From positions 162,644 to 226,643 of the forward strand of contig CANBNG010000004.1 in the NCBI GenBank assembly GCA_947370975.1: 64,000 nt of DNA. Direction: 5' to 3'. Numbering within the stretch: the first letter of the stretch is position 1; every line of letters starts with the position of its first letter. Position numbers and translations under genes: made by a program. Under the pieces are notes generated by a model. The model ran no database searches. It was not told where the DNA came from and worked only from the letters and a program-made list of their open reading frames with translations. This document shows positions 9,410 to 18,131 of the stretch, piece by piece. Origin of the DNA: Beijerinckiaceae bacterium. GTDB taxonomy: Bacteria > Pseudomonadota > Alphaproteobacteria > Rhizobiales > Beijerinckiaceae.

Positions 9410-12405
9410 ATATGCCGGCCGCGCGTCTGCTCTTTTCGGTTGTCGGCCGCAGGCCCTTTGTGGTCTTTGCGCTGGTCACAGGCCTGATTGTCTTCCTGCT
9501 GGCCGCCATCACCGTCACCTCGCGCCATGCGATGCAGCGCTATGTGGAAGACCAGATCGAACGCGTGCCGTGGGATCTGTCGATCTATCAGACGGCCGAT
9601 ATCCCGATGGCGCCCAAGCTCCATACCGCGATTGCGGGCGTGGATGGCGTGAGCGCGACCCAGCAGCTCTATTTCCTGCGCACCATTCTGCCCTTTACGA
9701 CCAAGCCCGAAATCGACGGCCAGCAGATACGCTCGCCCTGGGTTTCTTTTCTCTCGCCCACCGACCCGAGCATGTTGCCGGCCGACATCCGCCCCACCGG
9801 CGATGGCGCAGTGCTGGTCCTCGTCGGCTCCAAGGCGCAGATGGGCGATGCCTATTTGCGGCTGCAGGACCGCAAGAATTTCCGCCTCGTCGTCGACCGC
9901 AAGGACATTGCCGAAGATGGCGAAGGCGATCACGGCGCAGACATCGCCCATGGCGAGCCCGGCCATTCCCATGCGCCCAAGGGCAGCAAGGGCTACATCA
10001 TCGTCGAGACGCCGATCGAACGCGTGATCCGCGTCGATTCAAACGAAATCAATCGCTGGTACATGGAGCAAACCTCCTCGCCAACGCTCGTGCCGGAACT
10101 CGGCATGATCCTCGTCACGCCCTACAACCGCAAACGACTGGATGATTTCGACGCCATTTCGCGCGGCATCATCCATCAGCACGATCATGCCGACATTCAT
10201 GCCGATCCCGGCAAATATTTCCCCGAGGTCATCCATCTCGTGAAGGTGGACCGCAAGGCGCTGGTGTCAGGCTGGGATATTGACGGGTCGCTCACGCGCA
10301 TCGTGCGCATCGGCTCGCGGCTCACCGACGACGTGCAGGACATCACGCAAAGCGCTGCCGTCGATCATAATCTCGGCGCGATGTTCGTGCGCATGAACGA
10401 TATTGCGCGCAAGATCGCGCTGATTGCCCTGCTCGTCTCGCTGCCGCTCCTCATCATTGCCGGCATTCTGCTTGGCAATCTGGCAAGCCTGCTGTTGCTC
10501 AACGAGCGCCGCAAGCTTGGCCTGCTGCGCCTGCGCGGAGTGTCTGGCCGCGCCATTGCGCGCACCATGCTGACGGCCATTGGCGCGGGCGGCCTGCTTG
10601 GCGGCATCATCGGCGCGCTGCTCGGCACGCTGGCGCCGATGTGGCTTTATATGGGCGCCATTCCGCCACTCGCTCTTGCGCTGAAGATCCAGGAGCCCGC
10701 GTTTCTCTGCGGCTTCCTGCTGATTGGCATTTTCATTGCTCTTGCGAGCGGCTGGCGTCTGGTGCGCGAGGCCTCGCGCGTCTCCCCGCTGGAAGCCTCC
10801 CGCCGCGTTGCGGGCTTCGAAGTTCGCGCATCCGGCACGCGCTTCGGGCCACTTCAGGCGCTGGCGCTGGCCATTGGTCTTGCCAAGCTCTGGAGCTGGA
10901 TCAGCGGCGTCTCGCTGACGACATTTTTCGCGCAAAGCTGGCTGTTCGAATTCGACCGGGCGCTGGATTTCGTCTCTTTCCCGCTGCTGGTCTACGGCTT
11001 TGTGAGCCTGATTGCCTCGCGCGCAAGCGTGATGAGCGCCCTGATGGCGCCAGCTGCCTGGCTTCTGGCAGGCCCCTTGCGCAGTGCAGCCTTGCGGCAC
11101 ATGGCAATCCGGCGTCACCGCGCGGCCTCCTTCCTGCTCATCGTCTCGATGCTCGCAACACTTGCGCTCTACCCGACCGTGATGACCGCCGTCTTCGACA
11201 ACAAGACAGAGCGTGGGGCGCGTGCGCAGCTGGGGTCGGATTTGCAGATCACGCTCAACGCGCTCGATCTCATGCCGGCGGAGGCACAATCGCGCGGGGG
11301 GCTGAAGCAACGGATCGATGTGCTGCGCGAGAAACTCCAGCCGCTGAGCGCGAAATTGCGCGCCCAAAGCGCGGTCGCCTCGGTTGAATGGATGATCGAG
11401 GGCATCACCGAGGGCGTCTACATGCCCGACCGTGGCTTCAGCGGCCTGCCGCTCTATCTCATCGGCAATCCGCAGGCCTATCGCGCAGCCGTCCATGCGG
11501 AAGCTGCCCTTGGCGAAGATCAGGATTTCGATGCGCTCATCAGTGCGCTCGATCGCGAGCGCGTGCTGGGCTCGTCGTCAGTCACGAAATTCTACAAACG
11601 CCCGGTCGGGGGCGTCATGCCCATCGGTCGCAGCGTGACGCAGCAGATGGAGCGCGCGACATTTGGCGGTTCGCTCCGCTTCCTGCCGGGCCTGCCGCTG
11701 CGCACCGTCAACGACCGCGAGGGCTTTATCGGCGCGCGCGTCGATTACCTCAATCACCTCTTCGCATCGAGCCCCTATCTTGTGGCGGCAGCCGGCAATC
11801 CGCGGTTCGATACGCTCGATGTGCTGCTGCCCCGTGTCGTGCTGATGATCGGCGCCAAGCCCGGCGTGACGCCGGCCGATTTGCGCAAGGACGCGCTGGC
11901 AGCCCTCGATGTCCCACCGCTTGAAGTGCGCGATGCGGCCACCGAAATCGCGCGGCTTGGCAGCGACATGTATATATTCCTGGCAAGACAGAATGTGCAG
12001 ATCTACCTGCTGGGCGGGCTCATTCTGGCCTTCATCGGCATTTTTGCGGTGGCCTACGCCAATTATGTAGAGGACCGGCGCACGCTGGCGCTGTTGCGCA
12101 TTCGCGGCGCGGGGCCTGCGACCGTCGTGCGCTTCTTCCTGCCCAATGTGCTCGGGCCCTCGCTGGTCGGGCTCCTCATCGGCGGGCTTGTCAGCCTGGC
12201 TGTGGGCTTTGGCATCACGCGCGTCGTCTGGGACATGCGGCAATTGCAGACCGTGATGAATTATTTGCCGACCGAGCTCGCGATCTCGAAAGAGACCGGC
12301 CTCGTGCTGCTCGTGCTCATCGGGCTGGTGGCCGGCATCGGGCTGGCCTTCGGCCGCTTCGTCTTCAAGCGCACCGCGCGCGAGGGCCTGAGCGAGGGCG
12401 GCTGA
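9406..12405 (+). CDS. FtsX/MacB-type ABC permease with His-rich periplasmic loops
   Basis: A 999-residue permease encoded directly after its ATPase; the GTG start at 9406 overlaps the ATPase stop, and an ATG at 9412 is the alternative. It has a membrane helix near 19-36, a long extracytoplasmic domain, helices in the 400-550 region, a second extracytoplasmic domain and a final FtsX-like helix group near 860-990, i.e. two FtsX modules in one chain. The first periplasmic domain carries two His-rich patches, at about 176-189 and 257-265. The gene ends exactly where the convergent LLM gene ends. The patches suggest metal binding; substrate unknown. Confidence 0.85.
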   Translation: MNMPAARLLFSVVGRRPFVVFALVTGLIVFLLAAITVTSRHAMQRYVEDQIERVPWDLSIYQTADIPMAPKLHTAIAGVDGVSATQQLYFLRTILPFTTKPEIDGQQIRSPWVSFLSPTDPSMLPADIRPTGDGAVLVLVGSKAQMGDAYLRLQDRKNFRLVVDRKDIAEDGEGDHGADIAHGEPGHSHAPKGSKGYIIVETPIERVIRVDSNEINRWYMEQTSSPTLVPELGMILVTPYNRKRLDDFDAISRGIIHQHDHADIHADPGKYFPEVIHLVKVDRKALVSGWDIDGSLTRIVRIGSRLTDDVQDITQSAAVDHNLGAMFVRMNDIARKIALIALLVSLPLLIIAGILLGNLASLLLLNERRKLGLLRLRGVSGRAIARTMLTAIGAGGLLGGIIGALLGTLAPMWLYMGAIPPLALALKIQEPAFLCGFLLIGIFIALASGWRLVREASRVSPLEASRRVAGFEVRASGTRFGPLQALALAIGLAKLWSWISGVSLTTFFAQSWLFEFDRALDFVSFPLLVYGFVSLIASRASVMSALMAPAAWLLAGPLRSAALRHMAIRRHRAASFLLIVSMLATLALYPTVMTAVFDNKTERGARAQLGSDLQITLNALDLMPAEAQSRGGLKQRIDVLREKLQPLSAKLRAQSAVASVEWMIEGITEGVYMPDRGFSGLPLYLIGNPQAYRAAVHAEAALGEDQDFDALISALDRERVLGSSSVTKFYKRPVGGVMPIGRSVTQQMERATFGGSLRFLPGLPLRTVNDREGFIGARVDYLNHLFASSPYLVAAAGNPRFDTLDVLLPRVVLMIGAKPGVTPADLRKDALAALDVPPLEVRDAATEIARLGSDMYIFLARQNVQIYLLGGLILAFIGIFAVAYANYVEDRRTLALLRIRGAGPATVVRFFLPNVLGPSLVGLLIGGLVSLAVGFGITRVVWDMRQLQTVMNYLPTELAISKETGLVLLVLIGLVAGIGLAFGRFVFKRTAREGLSEGG

Positions 12406-13401
12406 TCAGGCCATCTGCGGCTGCACATGGGCGTGGAACAGCGCAAGCGAGCGCGCCAGTTCGCTTGACGACAAATCGCCAAAGGCGAATTGCCCGACAA
12501 TGTAATTACATTGAGACTCGTCCATCTGCGCGCGCAGCAGACGGGCGACCGTCTCGGGCGAACCAGCAATGCCCTTGCCCTGCCCGCTCAAGGCATCCCA
12601 ACTATCGGGGCGAGGATGGCGCGCGGTGCTGCCGAGCTTGCGCGCCAGATGCGTGAAGGCCGTGTGCCAATGGGGATAGGCGCGGCGCGCCATGGCAAGC
12701 CCCGCCTCGTCCGTATCGGCAACGACGATAAAGCGGCCAAGGCCAAGCAGCGGCTCGCCTGTGCCCCCGCCAGCCATGGCGCCGCGATAGGCCTGCGAAC
12801 AGGCGCGCGCCTCCTCGGCAGAATCCAGGCTGATGGTATGCCAGCCGCGCAGGGCCGCGCGCTGCGCGCTTTCTGGCGAATGCACCCCATACCAAACCGG
12901 CGGCAGCGGCTTTTGCAGGCAGGCGACTTTCAGCTCGATTGCATCGAGCGGCGCAGCGCGTTCGCTGTCGCGATAGACGCCGGTCTCCAATGCCTCCAGC
13001 ACCAGCGGCAGATGACGGCGAAAAATGCCCTCGGCTTCGGCGGGATCGACGCCATAGAAACGCAATTCTGCCGGAGATGACCCGCGCCCGAAGCCGATAT
13101 CGAGCCGCCCGCCGCTCAATTGATCGAGCATGCAGATTTCCTGCGCCAATCGCAGCGGATGATAGAGCGGCAGCGCATAGACCATCGGCCCGAAGCGGAG
13201 GTTTTTCGTGCGTTGCGCAATGGCCGAGAGAAACAGGTTGGGCGATGGCGCCATGCCCAGCGCCGTGCCGTGATGTTCGGCCAGATGATAGGCGTGGAAG
13301 CCGAGACGGTCGTAAGTTTCGATCAGCTGCAGGCGCTCTTCCAGAAAGCGCCCGATCGGCAGGGTCATATTGTCCAGATGATCGAAAACGCCAACCTTCA
13401 T
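12406..13401 (-). CDS. LLM-class (bacterial luciferase-like) flavin-dependent oxidoreductase
   Basis: A 331-residue monooxygenase or dehydrogenase of the luciferase-like superfamily, a TIM barrel using reduced FMN or F420. Typical motifs are MKVGVFDHLD at the N-terminus, YHLAEHHG, SAIAQRTKNLRFGPMVYALPLYHPLRLAQE and LDIGFGRGSSPAEL. The Met at 13401 starts at the family's usual N-terminus; the frame stays open far upstream only because of base composition. It converges with the permease at zero spacing and diverges from the second Bug gene. Members attack alkanesulfonates, nitrilotriacetate-like compounds and other small organics; the substrate here is unknown. Confidence 0.85.
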   Translation of the reverse strand: MKVGVFDHLDNMTLPIGRFLEERLQLIETYDRLGFHAYHLAEHHGTALGMAPSPNLFLSAIAQRTKNLRFGPMVYALPLYHPLRLAQEICMLDQLSGGRLDIGFGRGSSPAELRFYGVDPAEAEGIFRRHLPLVLEALETGVYRDSERAAPLDAIELKVACLQKPLPPVWYGVHSPESAQRAALRGWHTISLDSAEEARACSQAYRGAMAGGGTGEPLLGLGRFIVVADTDEAGLAMARRAYPHWHTAFTHLARKLGSTARHPRPDSWDALSGQGKGIAGSPETVARLLRAQMDESQCNYIVGQFAFGDLSSSELARSLALFHAHVQPQMA

Positions 13402-13563
13402 CGCGTCTGCCCCCTTCAGTCTTTTTGTTGCGCCCATCGGGCGGGCGTGAGCCTGACTTGTCAAGAGGCGCGCAGCACGGTTGACCTGAAGCACCCATAT
13501 GGCAATCATGGCCGCCAACAGCATCCACCAAGGGTGCACGCGCGCAGGCGCAAGGGAGGAATG

Positions 13564-14598
13564 ATGAAAAAGACATGGGCGGCAGGCCTTGCCCTGCTCG
13601 CAGCCGTTGCCGCCACCTCTGCCGCAGCACAAGATTCGGTCGCCAATTTCTACCGTGGCAAGACGGTGCAGATGATTGTCGGCACCTCGCCGGGCGGGGG
13701 CTATGATCTCTATGCCCGCCTGGTTGCGCGCACGATCGGCAAATATATCCCCGGCAATCCGACTGTGGTGACGAGCAACATGTCGGGCGCAGCCTCGATT
13801 GTCGCGACACAGCACATCGCCATTGCCGCGCCCAAGGACGGCTCGGTGATCGGGGCTGTGTTTCCCGGCGCGATCATGGAGCCGCTGCTTGGCGACAAGG
13901 GCAAGGTCAAATATGACGCCCGGAAACTCTCCTTCATCGGCAGCGCCAACAACGAACTTTATGTCTGCATCGTGCGGGCAGATTCGGGCGTGAAATCCTT
14001 CGAGGATTTCATCAAGGGCAATATCCTTATCGGCTCGAGCGCGGCGGGCGGTTCCACACGCGATTTCCCGATGCTGCTGAGCAATCTGTTTGGCGCAAAT
14101 TTCAAGATCGTGAGCGGCTATCCGGGATCGAACGAAATCCTGCTCGCAATCGAGAAGGGCGAGGTTCAGGGCACCTGCGGCGTGGGCTGGTCGACCGTCT
14201 CTGTCCAGCGTCCGCAATGGATCCGCGACGGCTTCATCAAGGTTGTCGCGCAGGAAGGCATGCGCCCCCTGCCCGAGCTCGACAAGATGGGCGTGCCGCT
14301 GGCCTATTCCTTCGCCAAGACGCCCCAGCAACAACAGGTCATGCAATTGCATTACGAGCCGCTGACCTTCGGTCGTCCGTTCATCGCCGCCCCGGAAGTT
14401 CCGGTTGAGCGTCTCGAAGCGCTCCGCAGCGCCTTCATGAAAGCCATGGCCGATCCGGAGCTGCGCGCGGAAGCCGAGCGGCTGAAGCTCGATGTTACGG
14501 CCATCTCGGGGGTCGAGGTTGCCGCCATCGTCAACAAGATCTTCGATCTGCCGCCCGAAGCCATCGCGGCAGGTCGCGCAGCCATCGGCAGCAAATAA
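13564..14598 (+). CDS. Bug/TctC-type solute-binding protein 2
   Basis: Second periplasmic Bug-family receptor, 344 residues, paralogous to the one at 3308. The signal peptide covers about residues 1-22, ending SAAA before Gln. The family opening FYRGKTVQMIVGTSPGGGYD follows, then IGKYIPGNPTVV. The upstream GGGAGG lies one base before an ATG at 13561 and four before this ATG at 13564, so the second fits better. It is followed 30 bases later by the MetE-core gene with the same orientation, suggesting an operon that couples uptake to a methyltransferase. No TctAB membrane genes are present. Confidence 0.88.
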   Translation: MKKTWAAGLALLAAVAATSAAAQDSVANFYRGKTVQMIVGTSPGGGYDLYARLVARTIGKYIPGNPTVVTSNMSGAASIVATQHIAIAAPKDGSVIGAVFPGAIMEPLLGDKGKVKYDARKLSFIGSANNELYVCIVRADSGVKSFEDFIKGNILIGSSAAGGSTRDFPMLLSNLFGANFKIVSGYPGSNEILLAIEKGEVQGTCGVGWSTVSVQRPQWIRDGFIKVVAQEGMRPLPELDKMGVPLAYSFAKTPQQQQVMQLHYEPLTFGRPFIAAPEVPVERLEALRSAFMKAMADPELRAEAERLKLDVTAISGVEVAAIVNKIFDLPPEAIAAGRAAIGSK

Positions 14599-14628
14599 AA
14601 ACAAAAAAGACGAAACGGGAGATTACAC

Positions 14629-15750
14629 ATGAGCGTTCCGCACAACCCGCCCTTCCGCGCCGAAATCGTCGGCAGCTTCCTGCGTCCCGACGCCATCAAG
14701 GAGTCGCGCTCGAAGTTCCGCGACGGACTCATCAGCGCGTCTGACCTGCGCAGCATCGAGGATGAGGAAATCCGCAAGGTCGTCGCCTTCCAGGAATCTG
14801 TGGGCCTGAAAGTGGCAACCGACGGCGAATTCCGCCGCTCGACCTATTCGGAAAATTTCACCACGCAGGGCCTCACCGGCGTGCGCAGCGAGCATGTCGG
14901 CTCGGGCGACTGGACCTATTCAGACGGTCAGGGCGGCACGCGCGCCGCACGCGTGCCCGTGGTTGCAGACAAGGTCCGCTGGGCGGGTTCGACCAATGCC
15001 AAGGACTTCGCCTTCCTGCATGCGACCGTCAAGACGGCGATGCCCAAGATCACATTGCCCGGCCCCTGCTACATCCATTACCGCTCGGGCCGCGCGAATA
15101 TTTCAAAGGATGTCTATCCCAACCTTGACGCCTTCTGGTCCGATCTGGCTGCCGCCTATCATGCGGAAATGCGCGATCTCTATGATGCGGGCTGTCGCTA
15201 TCTGCAGCTCGACGAGACCTCGCTTGCCAAGCTCGGCGATCCGAAGATCCAGAATGCATTGACTGCGCGCGGCGATGATTGGCGCGATCTCGTGGAGGTC
15301 TACACCGATGCGCTCAACGCTATCGTCGCGGGCGCGCCGGCTGGCATGAACATCGCGATGCATCTGTGCCGCGGCAATCAGGCCGGACATTGGCAGGCCG
15401 AAGGCGGCTATGATCTCGTCGCCGAGCGCCTCTTCAAGAAGGTGCGCATCTCGACTTACCTCATGGAATTCGACTCGCCCCGCGCCGGCAATTTCGAGCC
15501 GCTGCGCCACCTGCCCTCCGACAAGGCGGTGGTGCTGGGCCTTGTCTCGAGCAAGGTGCCCCAGCTCGAAGACCGCGCCCTCGTGCGCGCCCGGATCGAG
15601 GAGGCTGCCGCAATCGTGCCGCTCGATCAATTGTGCATCAGCGCGCAATGCGGCTTTGCAAGCTCGGTGCCCGGCAATCCGCTCACCCACGCCGACCAGA
15701 AGGCAAAGCTCGAGCTGGTCGTGTCGCTCGCCACCGAAGTCTGGGGCTGA
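14629..15750 (+). CDS. MetE-core (cobalamin-independent methionine synthase family) methyltransferase
   Basis: A 373-residue protein corresponding to the catalytic C-terminal half of MetE, whose full length is about 750. All four zinc ligands are visible: His245 and Cys247 in HLC, Glu280 in MEFDSP, and Cys341 in SAQCGF; DGEFRR lies near residue 66. It can therefore bind a thiol acceptor on zinc. The family includes short methionine synthases that use donors other than polyglutamyl methyl-folate, and coenzyme M transferases. Placement after a Bug receptor and near an LLM oxidoreductase suggests a catabolic methyl or thiol transfer, but this is inference. A strong terminator follows. Confidence 0.85.
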   Translation: MSVPHNPPFRAEIVGSFLRPDAIKESRSKFRDGLISASDLRSIEDEEIRKVVAFQESVGLKVATDGEFRRSTYSENFTTQGLTGVRSEHVGSGDWTYSDGQGGTRAARVPVVADKVRWAGSTNAKDFAFLHATVKTAMPKITLPGPCYIHYRSGRANISKDVYPNLDAFWSDLAAAYHAEMRDLYDAGCRYLQLDETSLAKLGDPKIQNALTARGDDWRDLVEVYTDALNAIVAGAPAGMNIAMHLCRGNQAGHWQAEGGYDLVAERLFKKVRISTYLMEFDSPRAGNFEPLRHLPSDKAVVLGLVSSKVPQLEDRALVRARIEEAAAIVPLDQLCISAQCGFASSVPGNPLTHADQKAKLELVVSLATEVWG

Positions 15751-15756
15751 CAATCA

Positions 15757-15785
15757 ACGCGGCCGGCAGCCCGGCCGCGTCTTTT
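15757..15785 (+). terminator. Rho-independent terminator after the MetE-core gene
   Basis: Perfect 10-bp stem (ACGCGGCCGG with CCGGCCGCGT), loop CAGC, then CTTTT. It begins 7 bases past the stop codon at 15750. Confidence 0.9.
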
Positions 15786-15871
15786 GCACCGGTCGAGGCG
15801 GGTTTATCTTTTGCCCGTTAAGGCGCATCATTGGCACAGAACAAGGTCGAACATCATTTGAGGTGAGGACG

Positions 15872-16216
15872 ATGCGTATGCTCTGCAGGAATGTTGCGGT
15901 CACCATGGCCCTGCTGTCCGGCTTTGCCGCGAGCGCCCCGGCACAGGCCGGCGTTTTCGCGATGGATTGCAGCAACGGCAAGAGCAAATATGTCATCAGC
16001 TACGACACCGAGACCCAGGTGTTGCTGCGCAAAAACCCCACGAACGAGATGACCTACAAGATCGAGCGCGTTCAGATCGACGGGCACGATGCGCTGGTCT
16101 GGGGCGTCACGCGCGAACATGGCGGTGACATGCTTGCCTTCTTCGGCAAGGACAAGATGGTCAAATATTTCTACGGCAACGGCAGCGAGACGACCGACGC
16201 CTGTACGATGAAATAG
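15872..16216 (+). CDS. Small secreted protein of unknown function
   Basis: A 114-residue protein I do not recognise. The ATG at 15872 has a GAGGTGAGG ribosome site just upstream and opens with a clear signal peptide (MRMLCRNVAVTMALLSGF, cleavage near AQA before Gly). The mature part of about 85 residues holds two cysteines, one near its start (MDCSNG) and one near its end (DACTMK), probably disulfide-linked, and is predicted mainly beta-strand from its alternating pattern. It stands alone between a terminator and the convergent cytochrome genes. Export to the periplasm is likely; no function can be assigned. Confidence 0.65.
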   Translation: MRMLCRNVAVTMALLSGFAASAPAQAGVFAMDCSNGKSKYVISYDTETQVLLRKNPTNEMTYKIERVQIDGHDALVWGVTREHGGDMLAFFGKDKMVKYFYGNGSETTDACTMK

Positions 16217-16228
16217 CAGGCGGCAAAT

Positions 16229-16253
16229 CGCGAGGAGCCCGAGGCTCCCCGCG
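16229..16253. other. Hairpin between convergent genes
   Basis: Inverted repeat: a 4-bp outer stem CGCG, one mismatch, then a 6-bp stem GGAGCC with GGCTCC around a 3-base loop. It lies between the small secreted gene and the convergent cytochrome gene. No T-run on either strand, so termination is uncertain. Confidence 0.4.
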
Positions 16254-16270
16254 TCAAAGGTTGCGACCCG

Positions 16271-16801
16271 TCAGATCTTGTCGGGAAACTTCACGATGAA
16301 ATTGTCGCGATTGGGCATTTTCACCTGCGGCAGACTTTTCGCGTCCATCACAGTGCCCGGCTCAATGATCTTGTTCTGCTCGAGAATATAGGCGACCAGC
16401 GCATAGACCTCCTCATCGGAGAGCGTGCGCGGCTGCGGCCAGGGCATGGCGCGGCGGATGTAATCGTAAACCGTCGTCGCATTGGCCCAGAAATTCCGGA
16501 TGGTCTTGGGCGCCTCGATGCCACGGCCCTGCAAGGGCGCCTCCGACACGAGCGTGGCATAGGGCCCGCCCTTGCCCCCGGTATTGTGGCAGGCCACGCA
16601 TTTTTCCTCGTAGATCTTCGCGCCCTGCGCCGCCGTTCCGCTGCCCTTGGGCAGGTTCGTGCCGTCGGGCAAGACCGTGATGGCCCAAGCCCCGACATCG
16701 ACCTCGGTGATCTTGGTTCCGAGCTGTGGCGTCTGCGCAAAAGCGGCGGGGGCAACAAGGCAGGCCGCAAGGAAAAGTCCAGCGCGCTTAGATATAGACA
16801 T
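16271..16801 (-). CDS. Monohaem cytochrome c, partner of the SoxC-like enzyme
   Basis: A 176-residue periplasmic cytochrome c. Signal peptide at about 1-22 (cleavage after FA before Gln). One haem site, CVACH at 68-72, with a downstream AMPWPQP region that probably supplies the axial Met and the usual C-terminal helix (LSDEEVYALVAYIL). Its start overlaps the end of the SoxC-like gene by 14 bases, so the two are translationally coupled and this protein is the likely electron acceptor. Classical SoxD is about twice as long with two haems; this resembles its cytochrome domain or a SorB-like partner. Confidence 0.85.
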   Translation of the reverse strand: MSISKRAGLFLAACLVAPAAFAQTPQLGTKITEVDVGAWAITVLPDGTNLPKGSGTAAQGAKIYEEKCVACHNTGGKGGPYATLVSEAPLQGRGIEAPKTIRNFWANATTVYDYIRRAMPWPQPRTLSDEEVYALVAYILEQNKIIEPGTVMDAKSLPQVKMPNRDNFIVKFPDKI

Positions 16802-18104
16802 GCTTGATCTCCCCGTTGCTGGCGATGCCCCATGACGTCAGGCTGTTGTAATGCTGATTGGGGAAGCCAAGCAGGTTCTTCACCGGCTCCTTTGTCTCCC
16901 CGCGGGCAGCGACAAATTCCGAGCGCAGTGGCTGCACATTGCCGGCCTCATCCCACGCGCGGCTCGAGATCACGGCGGGCGAGCCGTCCCACCGCCATGG
17001 AATATGGAAGCGCGTAAAGGCTTGCGGATTCACCGGCCCCTGCAGGGCGGCGTCCGCCCAGCTCTTGCCGCCATCGGCGGTCACGGCAACGCGCGAGATG
17101 CGGCCGCCCCCCGAATAGGCGACGCCCGAGATTTCCCGATAGCCGGGCTCGCCAAGCGTCGTGCCAAAGGAGGGATGCGTTATGAAGCTCTTCACCTCGT
17201 TCATGAAGTAGAATTTGAAGGCCTTTCCATCGGGCAGAACCGGCGAATAATTGCGCGATTCATGGAAGGTCATGGCCGGCTGGTCTGTCACCTGCAGGCG
17301 ACGCAGCCATTTCACATTCATATTGCCTTCATAGCCAGGCACGAGCAGGCGCATCGGATAGCCATTGCCCGGCATGATGCGCTCGCCGTTCTGATAGAGC
17401 GCGATCATCGCGTCATCCATCGCCTTCTTGAGCGGGATCGAGCGCGAGAGCGCGGACATGTCGCCGCCTTCCGCAATCACCCATTTCCCGCGCGGATCGA
17501 CACCGGCTTCATCGAGCAGTGTGGAGAGACGCACGCCCGTCCATTCGGCATTGGAGACAAGGCCGTGGATCTGCTGCACGGTAGCCTGCACGGGCTCGGG
17601 CGAGAACAGCGGCGCGCTGTTGCCGCCGCATTCGACGAAGGCCATGCGCGATTCCATCGGATAGCGCGCCAGCTGGTCGAGCGTGAAGACGAGCGGCTGC
17701 TTCACCAGCCCATGCAGCACCAGCTTGTGCTGGGCGGGATCGATATCGGGCGCGCCCGTGTGCACGATGGTGAAATGCAGATGGTTAGGCGTCACCGTGC
17801 CATTGAGCAGGTGGTGGGGCGTGCGCGCATGTTGCGTGCGCGGCTCGCCATTGGGGTTGGACAGGGTGCGCTTCACCTTGTCCTCGAAGCGCGAGCGCGG
17901 ATCGACCTCCTTGGTCGTCGTGCCCTGGCTGCGGCCCCATTCATCATCCTTCAGAGGCTCAGCGTTAGCCCCTGTCCCGCCAAGCGCCAGCGAGCCTGCG
18001 GCCCCCGCAATCGCAGCGCCACGGCCAAGCAGCAGGCGTCGGCTCATGAGCCCATTGCCGGCCACCTGATCGAGCGCGCCCAATCCGTCTTTTTTCTTCG
18101 TCAT
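16788..18104 (-). CDS. soxC: SoxC-like sulfite/sulfane dehydrogenase molybdenum subunit
   Basis: Periplasmic molybdopterin enzyme of the sulfite oxidase family, 438 residues. A twin-arginine signal (SRRLLLGRG at about 21-29) directs folded export. Cys159 in VECGGNSAP is the expected Mo-ligating cysteine, and VPGYEGNMNVKWLRR is typical of SoxC. I start it at the ATG at 18104, which has GAGGGAGA seven bases upstream; an in-frame start nine codons earlier lacks such a site. It is followed by the overlapping cytochrome and preceded by a dihaem cytochrome. No soxXYZAB genes are present, so it may oxidise sulfite or another sulfur compound on its own. Confidence 0.85.
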   Translation of the reverse strand: MTKKKDGLGALDQVAGNGLMSRRLLLGRGAAIAGAAGSLALGGTGANAEPLKDDEWGRSQGTTTKEVDPRSRFEDKVKRTLSNPNGEPRTQHARTPHHLLNGTVTPNHLHFTIVHTGAPDIDPAQHKLVLHGLVKQPLVFTLDQLARYPMESRMAFVECGGNSAPLFSPEPVQATVQQIHGLVSNAEWTGVRLSTLLDEAGVDPRGKWVIAEGGDMSALSRSIPLKKAMDDAMIALYQNGERIMPGNGYPMRLLVPGYEGNMNVKWLRRLQVTDQPAMTFHESRNYSPVLPDGKAFKFYFMNEVKSFITHPSFGTTLGEPGYREISGVAYSGGGRISRVAVTADGGKSWADAALQGPVNPQAFTRFHIPWRWDGSPAVISSRAWDEAGNVQPLRSEFVAARGETKEPVKNLLGFPNQHYNSLTSWGIASNGEIKHVYI

Positions 18105-18131
18105 GTCAGTCTCCCTCGCGCCTTTGCGCAA

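Noticed and set aside
12406..14604. A 732-codon open frame on the minus strand
   Set aside because: Only the part up to 13401 matches a protein family (LLM oxidoreductase). The rest is antisense to the Bug gene and stays open because of GC-biased codon use.
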